Assembly: GCF_907164915.1 (NCBI RefSeq)
Contig: NC_061866.1
Span: forward strand, 52,077,113-52,141,112
Length of the DNA stretch: 64,000 nucleotides
DNA from: Impatiens glandulifera
Taxonomy: Eukaryota > Streptophyta > Magnoliopsida > Ericales > Balsaminaceae
Direction: 5' to 3'
A program made the position numbers and the translations under genes. The notes under the pieces were generated by a model. It was not told where the DNA came from, ran no database searches, and saw only the letters and a list, made by a program, of their open reading frames with translations. Positions 17,601 through 30,148 of this stretch are shown here, piece by piece. Numbering within the stretch: position 1 is the first letter of the stretch; each line of letters opens with the position of its first letter.

Positions 17601-18965
17601 CTTTATAAATAATAAATTTCTTTAAAATTTTATTTTAAAAAAATTGGAGTATCATACAAATATACATATATATATATATATATAGGAGAACCCTTATTGA
17701 TTCCATAGGAAATAAGACTCAGATAAAAATTGAATTGAATTTTAAACTTTAATATATATATATAGTTAATTTGAGTTTCTATGGAATAATAGTTTGACTT
17801 ATATTTGTTAATTTATTTTTACAAGAATGCAGGGTTATTTATTATTGCTTTATAAATAATTTAAATTTCAAAATTTATTTATCAAATATCACTTTTTCAA
17901 AAAATTAAAATTGAAACGAGGCCTAAGATATCCTCTAACCCACTTTGGCTTGTACATTATTTATATAAAGGGTAACATTATTTTTAAAGCTATTATTTTG
18001 TAATAACTTATAAATACAACAGCAAAAAAGAATTGTATTTGATATGATTTTTTTTCATGTAAAATGTGAAAAAATGCTACAATATAGTATTATCATTAAC
18101 TCACTTAAAATGTAGAATTTCTCATTAAATTTAAAATATAATTTCACTAAAAACTCAATAGAAAAAACAAAATATTCATAATCTAATAAATACAATTAAT
18201 ATAACAAAGTAAATAAATAATAAGTATTTTTCTCCACCAAAAGAAAGTACATAAATAAAAACACATACAAACGTCGCAAAACAACATTAAGTACTCAAGA
18301 GAAAGATACAAACCATAGTACACGAAAATGACTCGTACTAATCAATCTCGTAAAGTGGAGAGAATATTAATAAGTTGGAAATTATAAGATCTTATAACGA
18401 CATCTTAACAAATTAAAAGTAAAGTGAAAAAAGACGAAAGTTAAATAAAAATACAATAACTAAAATTATTTCAGTTAGTTAGATCAAACACAATGTTTAA
18501 TTTCTTAATTACTATAATTTCACATCTAATTAAATCTCCCAAATCCCTCTTTAATATTTTTTTTTGTAAGTAACTAAGAATATTACTTAGGATGTTTAAA
18601 AAGAAGATTGTGCCAAGAGTTTATTAATTTTCATTCAAACAAGGTGTTTATAAGATCACTTAATTAGAGGATTTAGATAATTAGAGTTTTAATTACAAAA
18701 GGATTAATTAGATGTTGACATGATGCATGCATGGCATTTGATTAATTAATTAATTAAACACATCAACAATTAATGAGAAAAATAAGTGGAGTTGTTGGAA
18801 GCTCTCATTAATCTTTTCACTACACTAATCATCATTAGTACTGTCTATGTCTAAATTAGTTAATTAATTAATTAAGCTTCCATTAATTAAATCACTTGTT
18901 AACAACTTGAGCTTTGTTTGCTTGCAAGAATCTTAATTTTTTTTATTAAATAATGTTATTTTAAC

Positions 18966-19008
<43 letters not shown>

Positions 19009-21424
19009 AATGATTAAGTGAGGGAATTTGGTGAGGGAATGACTTGGCATAATCTTATTCGTTGAAAAAATCAAATAATTTCTTTTTTCTATCTTTCCTC
19101 CCACTTTTACATTTTCCAACGAATGAAGGTGATGCCAAGTCATTCCCTCACCAAATTCTTTCACCAAATTATGTCACCAAATTCCCTCTCTATCATTCAT
19201 CTATATATATCTATCTATATATATATAATAGATTTATTTACTTTATAAATAATTTTACATATAAAGATTTATTTTTCAATAATTGTTTAATTCAACTTGA
19301 GCAAAAAAAACCTCCTAATTTTATCCTAATTGGCAGCTGGGTGTTTATGCATACTATTTTGGAAGTTTATGAGACAATTATTCTAACAAGTAACAGCATT
19401 ATCTATAAAGCTATGATGATGTTTATTTTTTAGGTTAGTTTGAACTTTAAAAACTATACTAAAATTAGATTAATTGAAATTCTTATAAAACTTTAATATT
19501 AAATCAAGAAAAACCAAAATGGTGTTTCTTCTAAAAATTATACTTTTATTGTATTTTATTATTATTGTGTTTATCATATTATATTATAAATAATATATAT
19601 ATATATATATATTTATAATTTAAAAAATTAATTCAACTCTTAACTTTTTCATTTTCATTTAAAATGTTTTTAGTGAGAATCAAATTCGATATTTTTGTAT
19701 ATCTTTTTACTCCATACATTATTCTAATGAGTTAAATAGAAAAGGTTCATATTGGATATAGGTTTGAAATCAACCTAGCTAGTTATGGATACAAAAATAT
19801 AGGTTAAAAATTATACTAATTGTCACATTAATCATGGCCAAACAAATATAACAAACAATTAGAGATTATTAAAAAAAAAAATTCTAAAATCCATGAATAT
19901 AATTAAATAAAGTCGACGACTAGCAATAATTAATTTGAATTGTTCACTTATGAAAATGATGTGCACATACCATAAGTCCCTATTATCTAGATCACATTTT
20001 AAATCTAATTATTTTTGTTTGAATTTTAAAAATGTCTTTAAGTAAGAATTGAACTCGAAAATTTTAATTTCTTTTATAATACTTCTAACAGTTGATTTTA
20101 TTGGTTAAAATGAGTCTATATATAATAATTTTGTAATTAATTAATATATATATATATATATATGTATGGATCATGGATGTAATTAAAGAAAATAAAAGTG
20201 TAAATATTGGGAGACATGTAACATCTATGTTAAGTGAAATGCATGCATCAAACTATTGTGCCTACTACTAATTAATTATTAATTTGATAGATGGATTTAA
20301 CAAGCATGATATGAAAACACTCATGCATGTGGGGATTCAATTCTATACTTAATTTTTAATATTTATAAAAATAATTCATTTATATTTCAATATATACTGT
20401 CTAAATATATATATATATATATATAGATGTTGCACCTAACAAATATTTAATAAAATGTAGATTTTTTTATTTAATTAGATATATAATAAAAAAAAATTGA
20501 AAGACATTAATAAATATTAATTTGCTACTTATAATTTATTGGTTGGCAATGGTTACCTAAAATATTAAGATATTCTCCTTTTGGGTCCGCAATACTGTAC
20601 AATAGGACGTAGTCGTACTTTAGTGCCGTGATGAGTTTAATCTTAATATTTTATATTATTTATTTTATTGTTTATTTTCGAAATACTTTTTTTAAATTAT
20701 AGCATTTCAGTTGAAAACAAATTAGATAAATATTTATCTTCTTAAAAGTAAGAAAAATCTTAATTAATTGCAAACCAAACTGTGGCATTCAAAATTAATC
20801 AAAATGCAAAATTATACATGAACACTCAAAATTACATAAATTAAAAATAATTATAATAAAAGCTAGCCTCCACTTTAATTTAAAATTTTCTAAAATCAAA
20901 TTTAATTTGTAATTTTGTTTTCTTAATCAAGACTCTAGCTAGTAATCTTTAAATTAAAATTTATTTATTTATTTTTGTTTAAATTGGAGGATCGATTTTA
21001 ACATCAAATTTACTTTATTATTAAAAAAATTTTGTAAATATTTTTAGGCCTTAAGTCATACCCAATTTTGACATTCCGCTATATATACTTTTTTATTTAA
21101 AATTATATATAATATTACATTAAAATAGATCTAATCTCCAAATTCCACTAACACTTGCTAGAATTTAATGTTTGAAAAAAAAACAATAAGCTAGAACATC
21201 AAATCAAAAAATTGTCATAAATACTCAAATTAACTCAAAATCTTGTTTAACTTTTTATGAAAATGATCGTGCATAGTTTTGTTTGACAAAAGTTATCACC
21301 AAAACAACTATAAAAAAAAGGTAATTTTGTTAGGTACAAAGAAAGAGATAATGTGCATAAGGGTTTTGTTTTTGTTAAGTTTTCCATAACATGTAAAAGA
21401 AAGCATTTCATTACAAATGAAAAT
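14680..21424. other. Large AT-rich intergenic region between AP2/ERF and DUO1
   Basis: About 6.7 kb without a supported gene. It includes the upstream region of the AP2/ERF gene, several short TA microsatellites (near 15970, 17670, 18971, 19592, 20143, 20407) and one TA-flanked MITE (19005-19201). The stretch 16560-16760 is noticeably less AT-rich and resembles no repeat I know. The small open frames here are AT-rich noise. Confidence 0.5.
19005..19201. mobile_element. Micron-like MITE embedded in TA microsatellite
   Basis: Long inverted arms: GAGAAATGATTAAGTGAGGG on the left and its approximate reverse complement on the right, meeting at GACTTGGCAT/ATGCCAAGTC. The right arm has an extra repeat of TTTGGTGA-type sequence. 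Both sides are TA microsatellite, the insertion habit of Micron-type MITEs. Noncoding. Confidence 0.6.
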
Positions 21425-22666
21425 TTACCATTTTGATGGGCTAGGAAGTGTCTCAATATGATCAAACATGTCAGGAGGAAAGTCATCAAAGATATCTTCT
21501 CCGGTTATTTCAGGGCAGCATTCATTCATCTCATCTGATCTTCCTCTTTCTCCATTACTGTTACTTCCTTGACAATTCCCATCAAGTGAGCTGAAACATG
21601 GTGGTTCCAATATTGGAAGACTCGACATATTATCAACTAACCCATTTCCACCAACATTACCATTACCATGTCCAAACACATCTTCAAGATTTTCCAAACA
21701 GAAACAGGGATCAGGAATCATCTGTAAAGGTAAAGGCATCTCTAGTACGACATGTTGTGCATTGAACAAATCTGCTTGGGTTGATAAATCAGGCAATGGC
21801 AATGAAAATGGTAACATGTTCATCATCATCATCTCAGGGTTGTTATCAAATATGTTGACTGATGAGTTCAATATCTGGTGTACCTTCAAAAGTAATGTAT
21901 ATTAGATTCTAACAGATGAATGAGAGCCAAAAAATGAAGATGATACCTCTGGATTAGTTGCGGGATGATCTGAAGCTTCCCCTTCTTGGTAGATAGTTTG
22001 AGAATTCGATGATTCCGGCAAATTTGTGTTATGCAGAAGCCTGGTTAGCCTCTTCTGCCTACTACTCCAGAAATTCTTCACGTCGTTGTCGGTTCTCCCA
22101 GGCAATTGAGTCGCAATCCTCGCCCATTTGTTTCCGATTTGTGATTGTAACTCTATCACCATTCTCTCCTCTTCTGTTGAAAACTTCACCCCACTACACA
22201 AACACACCATTCTAACACCATAATCATAAACTGTTGTTACAACTTAATTCATTATCCATCTTTATTGAACACATATTAGGTTAAATACTTAATCTAATCT
22301 AACCAGGACAGGACGAATATGCAGTTTATAGCTTTTAACTTAAACAAAATTTGAATTTCAATGATCCTTCAGCGTAAGAGAAGTAGAAATTGTCAATACT
22401 GATCAAATATACCGAATTACAACTTGCCTTTTCAAGTCCGGACGGAGTTTGTTAACCCAGCGGAGGCGACAGGATTTGCCGGTGCGGCGAAGGAGGCCTT
22501 TGGATCGAATGGAGCTCCAGTCTCTAGGACCGTACTTGTGGACATGGCTTATGAGCACTTGATCTTCTTCTTCCTTCCACGGTCCTTTCTTTATCTCTTC
22601 TTCCTCATCTCCGACGAACTGTATCCGCTGATTACAGCGTTGCCTACGAGAATAATCTCTACTCAT
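21425..22666 (-). CDS. DUO1: DUO1-type R2R3 MYB (male germline regulator)
   Basis: Exons 22428-22666, 21947-22193 and 21425-21883 encode 314 residues (Arabidopsis DUO1 is about 300). R2 begins KKGPWKEEEDQVLISHV and holds DWSSIRSKGL and GKSCRLRWVNKLRPDL; R3 is FSTEEERMVIELQSQIGNKW through LPGRTDNDVKNFWSSRQKR. The linker LKSGVKFS has the extra lysine typical of DUO1 proteins. The C terminus, DDFPPDMFDHIETLPSP, matches the conserved DUO1 tail. DUO1 drives generative-cell division and sperm-cell gene expression in pollen. The first intron appears to start with GC (AAAAG|GCAAGT) and end with AG; it is otherwise in phase. The second intron is a short GT-AG intron. The start is the only ATG upstream of R2 in this frame. 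Confidence 0.9.
22421..22427 (-). promoter_or_regulatory. Non-canonical GC splice donor of DUO1 intron 1
   Basis: On the minus strand exon 1 ends AAAAG and the intron opens GCAAGTT. No GT nearby preserves the LKSGVKFS junction, whereas AAG|GCAAGT is the strong consensus for the rare GC-AG intron class. The acceptor ends TGTGTAG before 22193. Confidence 0.75.
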
Positions 22667-23228
22667 TTCCAGACGATCGATCGATCTATCTATCTCCTTA
22701 AAATTAGCGAAAAATCACTGATTCAATCAAGTAAACAACGAATTGAGTCGAACATCCTTCCCTGATTCTTCAATTTTGCACTTCAGAAAGCTGAATTCAA
22801 ACATTCAAATCTCTCTTTCTCTCTCTGAAAGTGTAGTATTAATGGCGGGATCTTTTGTTTAGTGTAGTGAGAGAGTAAAGACGGTTGAGGCGGTTATTCC
22901 CCACTCCCACCACTAGCCCCACTTTCTTCCTTCCGCTATTTTCGCGCCCAATTCTTTTAATTTAATTTAAAATATAATAATGTATTATGAGATAACTTTT
23001 TTTTATTTATTTTACACAAATATAAATAAAGAAAAATATAATAAAATATAATGAGAGAACTCAACGAAATGAGTATACAATGGGGCAAATTGTTCTAGCC
23101 ATTGTCATCCACTTAAACGTTAAATTGAAGGATAAAACATCGAAACAAAATTTTTTAAGATACGCAACATTTGAGAGACGATACAACAAACAAACAAACA
23201 ATCGTTTTAACCCAGTAACATGAATTTC
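22667..23228. other. DUO1 promoter/leader and AATF 3' flank
   Basis: Minus-strand leader of DUO1 with CT/GA-rich sequence near 22810-22840, then AT-rich spacer to the AATF stop codon at 23229. No other gene is seen. Confidence 0.4.
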
Positions 23229-26200
23229 CTATTCTACTACAGGTGAAGCTATTTTCTTTGATTTCAAGCCAAACAAATTCTCAAACAATTGAGGAGCCAT
23301 AGGAGGCAAGCTAAACGGTTGAGGAGCCATGAAATTGACAATCTTCTCGTGGATATTATACCTAAATAACAAAAACATAAGCCCGTTCAATTCAGCATTA
23401 CTATTGCGGTTTTAGCATAACGGACAATTGGTTACGTACCTGATCTTTCGACTCTTTGAGGCACGTCGATCAACAATCTTCCTTTTCTTATTCTGCGTTC
23501 TCTTTAGAGCATACATTGCTGCCTCTGTTGTGAAAATGTCATCACAAAATAGTTAAAAGACCATGAACCCTGACAAATGTTGTGTTAATTAAGATAACAT
23601 TACCAGATGATGCAGGGTCTTCTATATTTTCAAAGAACTCCTTCAGCAATTGTTGGAAAAATTCGGAGTCGTCCAAAAGTTCAGGATCACCATCTTCGTT
23701 TTTATCCTGGTAGAGAAAATGGTAACACAACTTAATACTTAATCTATATAATTAATCGCTTATTTGAATTAGGTTCATTTACTAACACTATTAACTAAAC
23801 TAAACTTAATAATATAATAAAAACAATTTAACCATTGACAATTAACAAATTACATTTATGTACTTCCCGACATTAGTTCTCCACATTTCATCGAACCGAC
23901 ATGCATATAAATAACTAAAATAGTGATATTTTCTTTGGTTTATCAGCATTTATTTTTCAAAAACTTAAACTAATTTGCACTTAAAATTCAGCATTCAACC
24001 TTCAAGTAATGATTGTCTAACGAGTGGAAAAAATACCTGCTCTGTTCCAGCTGTCTCTTGAACCTGATAGTAACAAGTGGTGAACCGAAGAATGTTTAGT
24101 ACACAACAAGATCCAAGGTTGTAATAGTGTCTGTATCTGATATATAATATTTTGAAGAAATGAACATACCGTCGTCCCAAATACAGCAACCTTTGATCTG
24201 TAAAGTCGCATTCCCTTTAACATTCTGGTTGGATCTCTAATATATGCAGCAACTTGGTCACTGATATTCTGAATGAGAAGGAATTTATCAGCTGAGATCA
24301 AACGGAGCTGGGGCCTTTTGATATGCAAGAATTTTTAAGAGTGACAAAGAGACTAACTAACCTGATTAAATGCCTGTAGTTTTCCTTTCATTGCAGCAGC
24401 ACCTGTTGTCACCTGTGTTTTCCTCTGCCATTTATCAATTGACTTGTTTCTGAAAGACGCCATCCTACAAAATCCAAAACACAAGTTTCTCATGTAATCA
24501 TATTTTTCAAATTGGCAAAACTCCTCAATAAACTGGTTTTCAAATGAACCTCCATGAAAACATTCATGTGCAAAATATCCAGAATAATCTAACAGTACCA
24601 TCTATGCTTTTTAGACAAGTTTTTTACCGTCTATCACACCACCCTCACTTCAATCAAGGTGATTTCAATAGGTATCAAACCAGAGACCTCAATCTCTTAG
24701 TTCAAAACTCCTAGCACTCAAGTTACCATGGGGTGGGTTAGTTTATAATTAAGATGTATCCATATTGCGGTATCAAATACTCTTTGCATATAAAAATGTT
24801 AAAAATGAGACGGGTAAGTTGAAACTGGCACAAGGTAGAAGAAGAACCTGGCTTGCATTTGAGAAATACGCAACCATTCTTCATCATATTCTAGATCAGA
24901 ACTTGCTGCACCTGTACCCTTAATTGGTTGTTCACGTTTACCTTTCATTCATATAAAAAATAACAATTGTTAAGCATATCTGTAACACCTGCCATGGACT
25001 CTTAAGCAAGGGGATCTTCATCCTCAATCTACACATCGTCACTAAATTTCATGACAATGACGAGGAAATGCATATGATATAGAAAATTAATCATGTAGTC
25101 TAAAGAAAGTGAAAACAATTTACTTCAAGTTGAGTAAACTGTCCATGTAACTCAATGAACATTAAGAAGAGGATGAAGATTAAATTATGCTTCTATACTA
25201 CGAGGACAAGTAGACCTCAAACATTAAAGATGTATAAAGCCAGGTTTGATTTGTGTTATTTGGGATCTAAATAGCACAATATCCCCTTAACAATCTAATC
25301 ATCAATTACATCATTCAAATTATAAACCAAAATACTAAAATACTCTCTATTTATAAAATATATATTTATACCCTAACATATTTTTCTCAAATAACCTAGT
25401 TTATCCTAGCCTTAATCAAACAGGGTTATTTGAAATAACCACCTGGTTATTCAAATAACCCCAGATCACCTTTGAAATAACAAATGGAATCGATCCGTAA
25501 AATTGTTAAACCTTGATATCTCGTTCAAATATGGCATAAGACAATATGAAGCAAAAAAACATGTGCCTTACCATCTGTAGCTTGGGTAATAGATTGATTT
25601 TGCTGAAGTAATGCCTGCCAAATATTAGAATACAAAAAATTCAGGAGAATGAACCATTTAAAAGATGAATATTTAAAAGTATTACTAATACCTCTTGGAG
25701 TTCCAGTATAGATTCCAAAGTCTTCTTGGATGAGTTGATCAAATCAGAGTAAGCTTCATTAACACTTTCATTCGACTTACAGATAGAATCTCTGAATGGG
25801 TCCTGCACAATTTTCAATACCACACCAATAATGATTTGTCATTGCATGAAAAGCTATAATTAATTAAGTATAAATTTAGCAGCCAAACTCACCATTGGAA
25901 GTCTGTTTGAATTAGAGAAAGGTTTCTGCAGCGAGATTCTCAATTCCAGAGTTTTGTCCCATAAGGCCTTACAAAAGAGAGAAAATTATCATCTTTTGGT
26001 AAAAAGTAAAAGAGAATGTGCTGAATTTGAAGGTAGTATGTATTATACCTTTTGATTTTTGACTGCCTGCCCTTTCAGAATATCATCATCTTTGTGACGT
26101 TTCAAATTCCTCAAAATGTCTCTAGAAAAGACAATATTTGGCTAAATAAGAACATGTATTCATTCATTCATATAAACAGGACTATGAGATTAATATCTAT

Positions 26201-26419
26201 AATAACTTACTGTTCCATATGATTGATATCTTCCAATTCTTTCTGAAGCTCTTCTATGTCCTCATCATCTTGTGCCTTATCATCATGCTCATTGTCCTCA
26301 TCATCATCATCATCGTCCATTTCTTCATCGTCCATTTCTTCATCCTCTGTGTCTACCTCCTCATGATCAGAATCATCTTCCTCCTCGTATTCGTCATTTT
26401 CATAGTCTCTCTTAGTCAT
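23229..26419 (-). CDS. AATF/BFR2 (Che-1/TRAUB family) ribosome-biogenesis protein
   Basis: Twelve exons join in phase to give 384 residues: 26211-26419, 26049-26121, 25893-25967, 25692-25802, 25572-25614, 24848-24941, 24362-24464, 24170-24268, 24037-24063, 23604-23706, 23440-23524 and 23229-23361. The start is the first ATG after an in-frame TAG. The N terminus is extremely acidic (long Asp/Glu tract, residues about 8-60). The AATF/Che-1 region follows (ALWDKTLELRISLQKP, YDEEWLRISQMQAR, SIDKWQRKTQ) and then the TRAUB domain (SEFFQQLLKEFFEN, RRASKSRKIRYNIHEKIVNFM). The family acts in the nucleolus in small-subunit pre-rRNA processing; yeast BFR2 is the reference. One exon (24037-24063) is only 27 nt. 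Site II motifs upstream fit a ribosome-biogenesis gene. Confidence 0.87.
24605..24745 (-). mobile_element. tRNA-like SINE fragment in an AATF intron
   Basis: Read on the minus strand, GGTAACTTGAGTGCTAGGAG resembles an A box and CTGGTTTGATACC a B box, followed by a body containing GATTGAAGTGAGGGTGGTGTG. This is the head-and-body layout of a tRNA-derived SINE, without a clear poly(A). It lies between exons 6 and 7 of AATF. Confidence 0.45.
25240..25485. mobile_element. MITE-like repeat in an AATF intron
   Basis: An AT-rich noncoding block with repeated ATTTGAAATAACC/GGTTATTTGA palindromic pieces near its right end. Its core (CATCATTCAAATTATAAACC and neighbouring bases) is closely related to 31215-31260 in the kinase intron, so it is a dispersed repeat. 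The ends are not precisely defined. Confidence 0.5.
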
Positions 26420-26654
26420 CTCTTTCTTTATCAACTTACTTGGGAACTAGCTTCGCGCCTCAGCCGTCAAAGTCAAAAACACAGTTCAATTCAAGCCTCA
26501 AGACGTCCGTTTCAAATAATCTAGAAGTGAAATTGTGATGATTTTCACGTTTTGTTCTTCGAAATTCAATGGGATAGCAGTCGATCTTCGTTCTCGAGGT
26601 TTCGGCGTGGAAGAAAAGAGAAGGGCTGTTGAGGGCGAACATAAAATCTTGGTC

Positions 26655-26706
26655 TTGGGCTCAGAAAACGTAAATAGAAAAAGCCCATGTAAGGAATTCG
26701 GCCCAT
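26655..26706 (-). promoter_or_regulatory. Site II (TGGGCY) cluster upstream of AATF
   Basis: Two minus-strand motifs, TGGGCC (26700-26705) and TGGGCT (26682-26687), plus a plus-strand TGGGCT near 26656, lie about 240-290 bp upstream of the AATF start. Site II elements, bound by TCP factors, are characteristic of plant ribosomal-protein and ribosome-biogenesis promoters. Regulation is inferred. Confidence 0.5.
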
Positions 26707-26735
26707 ACATTATCACCCTTGGCCTAATAATTTAA

Positions 26736-27809
26736 GGCCTTGTTTGGTATCATCATTCAAGGTCTTGTTCGTTTTGTTTAGGGTTATTTGTATTTTGTAC
26801 TACTAATTTAGTTCTACACCTGTGTGATATTTCTTTTTAAGAAAATTATTTTTATTATTATATATTTATACTCTTACTATCTACTTACCTAAATCATCTA
26901 AAATAATTTATTTTCAATAATCTAAAAAAAACAAAAAACAAATTTAATTATTCAAATAACAATGTTTTGAACCAAAAATTATTAACTACAATACTCATAT
27001 ATTTTATAATATAATAAAATATTAAATTAATAATAATTAATCTAAATAAAAAATCAAATTTGAATTCAAAACCTTATATTAAACTAATTTTTGGAAGAAT
27101 TATCTCAATTCTGTGGTTTTTTGAAAGAAATCAAATGATCCTAATTTTAATAAAAATAATCTTAAGATAAATATATAAAAAAAAAATAGAAAGTTTATTT
27201 AAAAATATTGAATGGTGTTGATTTTAAAGATATATTTTTGATAAATATTTTTAATCGGCATATTAATATATAATGATAAAATAAAATTATTATTTTTTTA
27301 AAAGGTGTTTTTTAGTATTTTAATAATAAATTAAAATATTAACTGATGTAATTAATGAAAAAATAATAATATTTAATTATAATTGAATTTTTTAAAAAGA
27401 ATATAGGTTACTTAAGAGATTAATATTTATATGTTATTTGAAATGTGTTATTTAAAAATCAACCATTTGCGGCACAAAGCCTTATTCGAGAAAAGTTTTT
27501 TTATTTAATTTATATAAAATTAAATTTTCAATTAATCACTTATTATTAATTATATTACTCATTTCATTAATTAAAATATTTTTTATTTTAAATTATTATT
27601 TTTTATTTTATTTAAATATATAAATATCTTTTAGTATTTTTTATAAAAAAACTCACAATCATGAACGATCATTATTTTTTTCTCAATCTAAATTTTTCAA
27701 ATAATCCTAATTTGAACAAGCCTAAAAAAAACAAATAATTATAGTGAATAAGTTAACAAAATTTGATTTTTTTTTTGTAAGAGGAGAGAATATAAATATC
27801 AAACAAGGC
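26736..27809. mobile_element. Tourist/Harbinger-like non-autonomous element
   Basis: Ends are inverted: GGCCTTGTTTGGTAT on the left and ATATCAAACAAGGC on the right. TTTAA flanks both sides (26731-26735 and 27810-27814), containing the TTA/TAA target preferred by PIF/Harbinger elements. The 1.07-kb interior is very AT-rich, with no transposase. Inner GGTCTTGTTCG and GAACAAGCC sequences suggest a nested second element. A hAT origin is less likely given the target size. Confidence 0.55.
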
Positions 27810-28022
27810 TTTAACTATACTTAAATGAGGATAAAAATATTTACTATATATGGGCATTTCTTCTACACATTTCCCTTTGTAAAGATTGATTGATTTGATT
27901 ATACACATAATAATAAATAATAAATAATAAATAATAATAATATTATGCTTTCATGATGTCTCCCTGACTCCATTAATAACCATCTAGAGAGTTGTTCTTC
28001 ATTTTTTGTTTTATTGCAGAAA
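27810..28022 (+). promoter_or_regulatory. Upstream region of the HD-Zip II gene
   Basis: Contains a TACTATATATGG TATA-like sequence near 27842 and an AATAAATAATAAATAATAA tract at 27907-27940. The placement before the start codon at 28023 is compatible with a core promoter. Confidence 0.3.
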
Positions 28023-28937
28023 ATGGCCGGAGAGAAAGACGATGACTGTCAACTATCCCTGTCATTGAGTCTCCGGTGCCCGGAGATCACCCAATCACCG
28101 GCCACTTCACCCTTCCACCTCTCCTCTTTGTTCCACTCCTCCTCATTCGACATCATTAATTATAATAATAATAATGATCAAATACTTCAATCATTTTCCG
28201 GTAATATATATTACTCCTCTTCATTTTACAATATAATATATTATTTAAAACTTATTTATCCTCATGTAGATACTGAAAATGTTGGAAAGAGGTCTGATCT
28301 TGATGTGAATGTACTGCCGCCGGAGAATGAAGCAGTGGACGGCGGTGATGGGGAGGCGAGGAAAAAGCTCAGGCTGTCCAAAGAACAGGCCGCCGTGTTG
28401 GAGGAGACATTCAAAGACTTCATCACTCCTACTATGGTAATTAACATCTCCTTTAATCTTGTTCTTTTTAAGGATATATAATAACTTATGGTGGTGTTTC
28501 GATCAGAAACAAAAAATGGGATTAGCCAAGCAATTGAACTTAAGGCCACGACAGGTTGAAGTATGGTTTCAGAACAGAAGAGCAAGGTGAGACTGCTTGA
28601 ATTCAAACAAACCCTTGTTTGGTTTTTCTTTTTTGAAATTAATTAGTTGTGATTTTGTTAAACATGATTCAGGACGAAGTTAAAGCAAAGTGGAGAAGAC
28701 TTGGATCATCTAATGAGTTATCGAGATGTGTTGAAAGAAGAGAACAAGCAATTGCAGAAAGAATTGAAGGAGCTTCGAGGAATGAAAATGAAGACATGTC
28801 AACTTAATCCACAAATGAACCAACTTGCTAGTTCTACTACCCTTATTATGTGCCCTTCTTGTGAACGTGTCACTCATGTACTTTCTTCATCAAAGGGAAC
28901 CTTAATCAGAGGGGAGTCATCTAATTCCTTTATTTGA
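28023..28937 (+). CDS. Class II HD-Zip transcription factor
   Basis: Exons 28023-28200, 28270-28436, 28507-28586 and 28673-28937 encode 229 residues. The N terminus has LSLSLSL, an EAR-type repression motif. The homeodomain runs from [17 protein letters not shown] through [16 protein letters not shown], directly followed by a leucine zipper (residues about 150-185). The C-terminal CPSCE motif defines class II, so the protein should be a redox-sensitive nuclear repressor, as known for HAT22/HAT9/ATHB2 relatives. The first intron is 69 nt, a multiple of three without a stop, so its retention would add 23 residues rather than break the frame. The segment FKDFITPTM before the second exon junction departs from the usual FKEHSTLNP. 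Four exons with two introns inside the homeobox match the family. Confidence 0.88.
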
Positions 28938-30148
28938 TCTAATGATCATTTGATCAATGTAATGTTTGGAACTGGCATGGGTTAACTAACTCTGAATAAT
29001 TGTGTTTGTGTGTGTTTGTGTAGAGTTGAGGGGTCAAGAAGGTAATTAATTATATATGAAATATTATCTGAGATTCTATGATATCTATTTTAGGGTTATT
29101 TCCATATAGTCTTGTTTCCCATAAAGACTACTGAAAAGGGGGTGAAATCAAATTATTATTGTTTTGAAAGTATTTTGAATAGATCAATCATCAGGGAGAA
29201 TCTGAATCTTTTTTCAAGAGGAGAGAATGATTTTGTCAGAAGTGAGTGCTCATGATGGGAAAGAAAGCCAACACTCATTTCATTTTTCAATTTTCATTTT
29301 AAGACCTTGTCTTTATTTAATATATCTCAATTTATTTATTAAAATCCTATAATTTTCCCTCACATCTCACCAACCATAGTTGTTTTCATCTCCAATTATT
29401 TAAATAACCTCTACACTCTACATAACCATCTTCTGCTATTTTATTTTTAGTGTTCTTTCTATATTAAGAAGACAAATTCAAAAATATTCCATCTTTTAGG
29501 GTTTAACGTTTGTGTTTTGTGTAATGAGTTAACTGGGATTATGAGCTTGACGTTTGTAATAAACTAACGCAAACAAATCTAGTCAAACACATTTTGTATT
29601 TAAATGCAATTTCTTTCTACCAATTTCTTCTAGAGTTTAAATTTGATGTTCTAGATTTTGTGTTCTATACTATGTACCACGTTCACACAAAAAATAATTA
29701 TTTTATAGAATGAGTCAAAAGTAATGAAAAATCAACTTATTTTGTGAACGTAGTACATAATGGAACACAAAATCTGGAACAACAGATTTGAGCCTCTCCT
29801 ACCCTAAATGGCTTAAGCGAATCAACTGAATTTAACTTTGATGTGGATTATTTGAATTTAAGTCATAGCTACATGTGAATAATAATAATAATAATATCCA
29901 TTACAAAATTAGTACTCAATATCACACAAATGGTCTAATTAAACCTAGTTCAAATACATAAAACACTAAAACAAACCAGGGTCACACCCTCATCCTCCTC
30001 TATTTTGATGAATGCATATATAAATAAATCCTTTCAAGTGTATTTATATTTATATACTTAGTAGGGAAGGAAATCCATCATGAGAACATATATATAATAA
30101 AGAAGAAATAGAACATATAATTGAAATGCATCAGCAAGAAGACATTAC
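28938..30148. other. Intergenic region between HD-Zip II and the AGC kinase
   Basis: Convergent 3' flanks. It holds a short MITE (29648-29790), otherwise AT-rich unique-looking sequence and an (AAT)n run near 29878-29895. No gene is seen. Confidence 0.45.
29648..29790. mobile_element. Short MITE with long inverted arms
   Basis: Left arm GTTCTAGATTTTGTGTTC then GTACCACGTTCACA; the right arm reads GTGAACGTAGTAC then GAACACAAAATCTGGAAC. The arms pair over about 40 bp with few mismatches and a loop of about 45 bp. There is no coding capacity. Target duplications are not certain. Confidence 0.6.

Noticed and set aside
26219..26524. 101-codon hydrophobic plus-strand frame
   Set aside because: Antisense shadow of the AATF acidic tract; the Ile/Val runs are the reverse of Asp/Glu codons.
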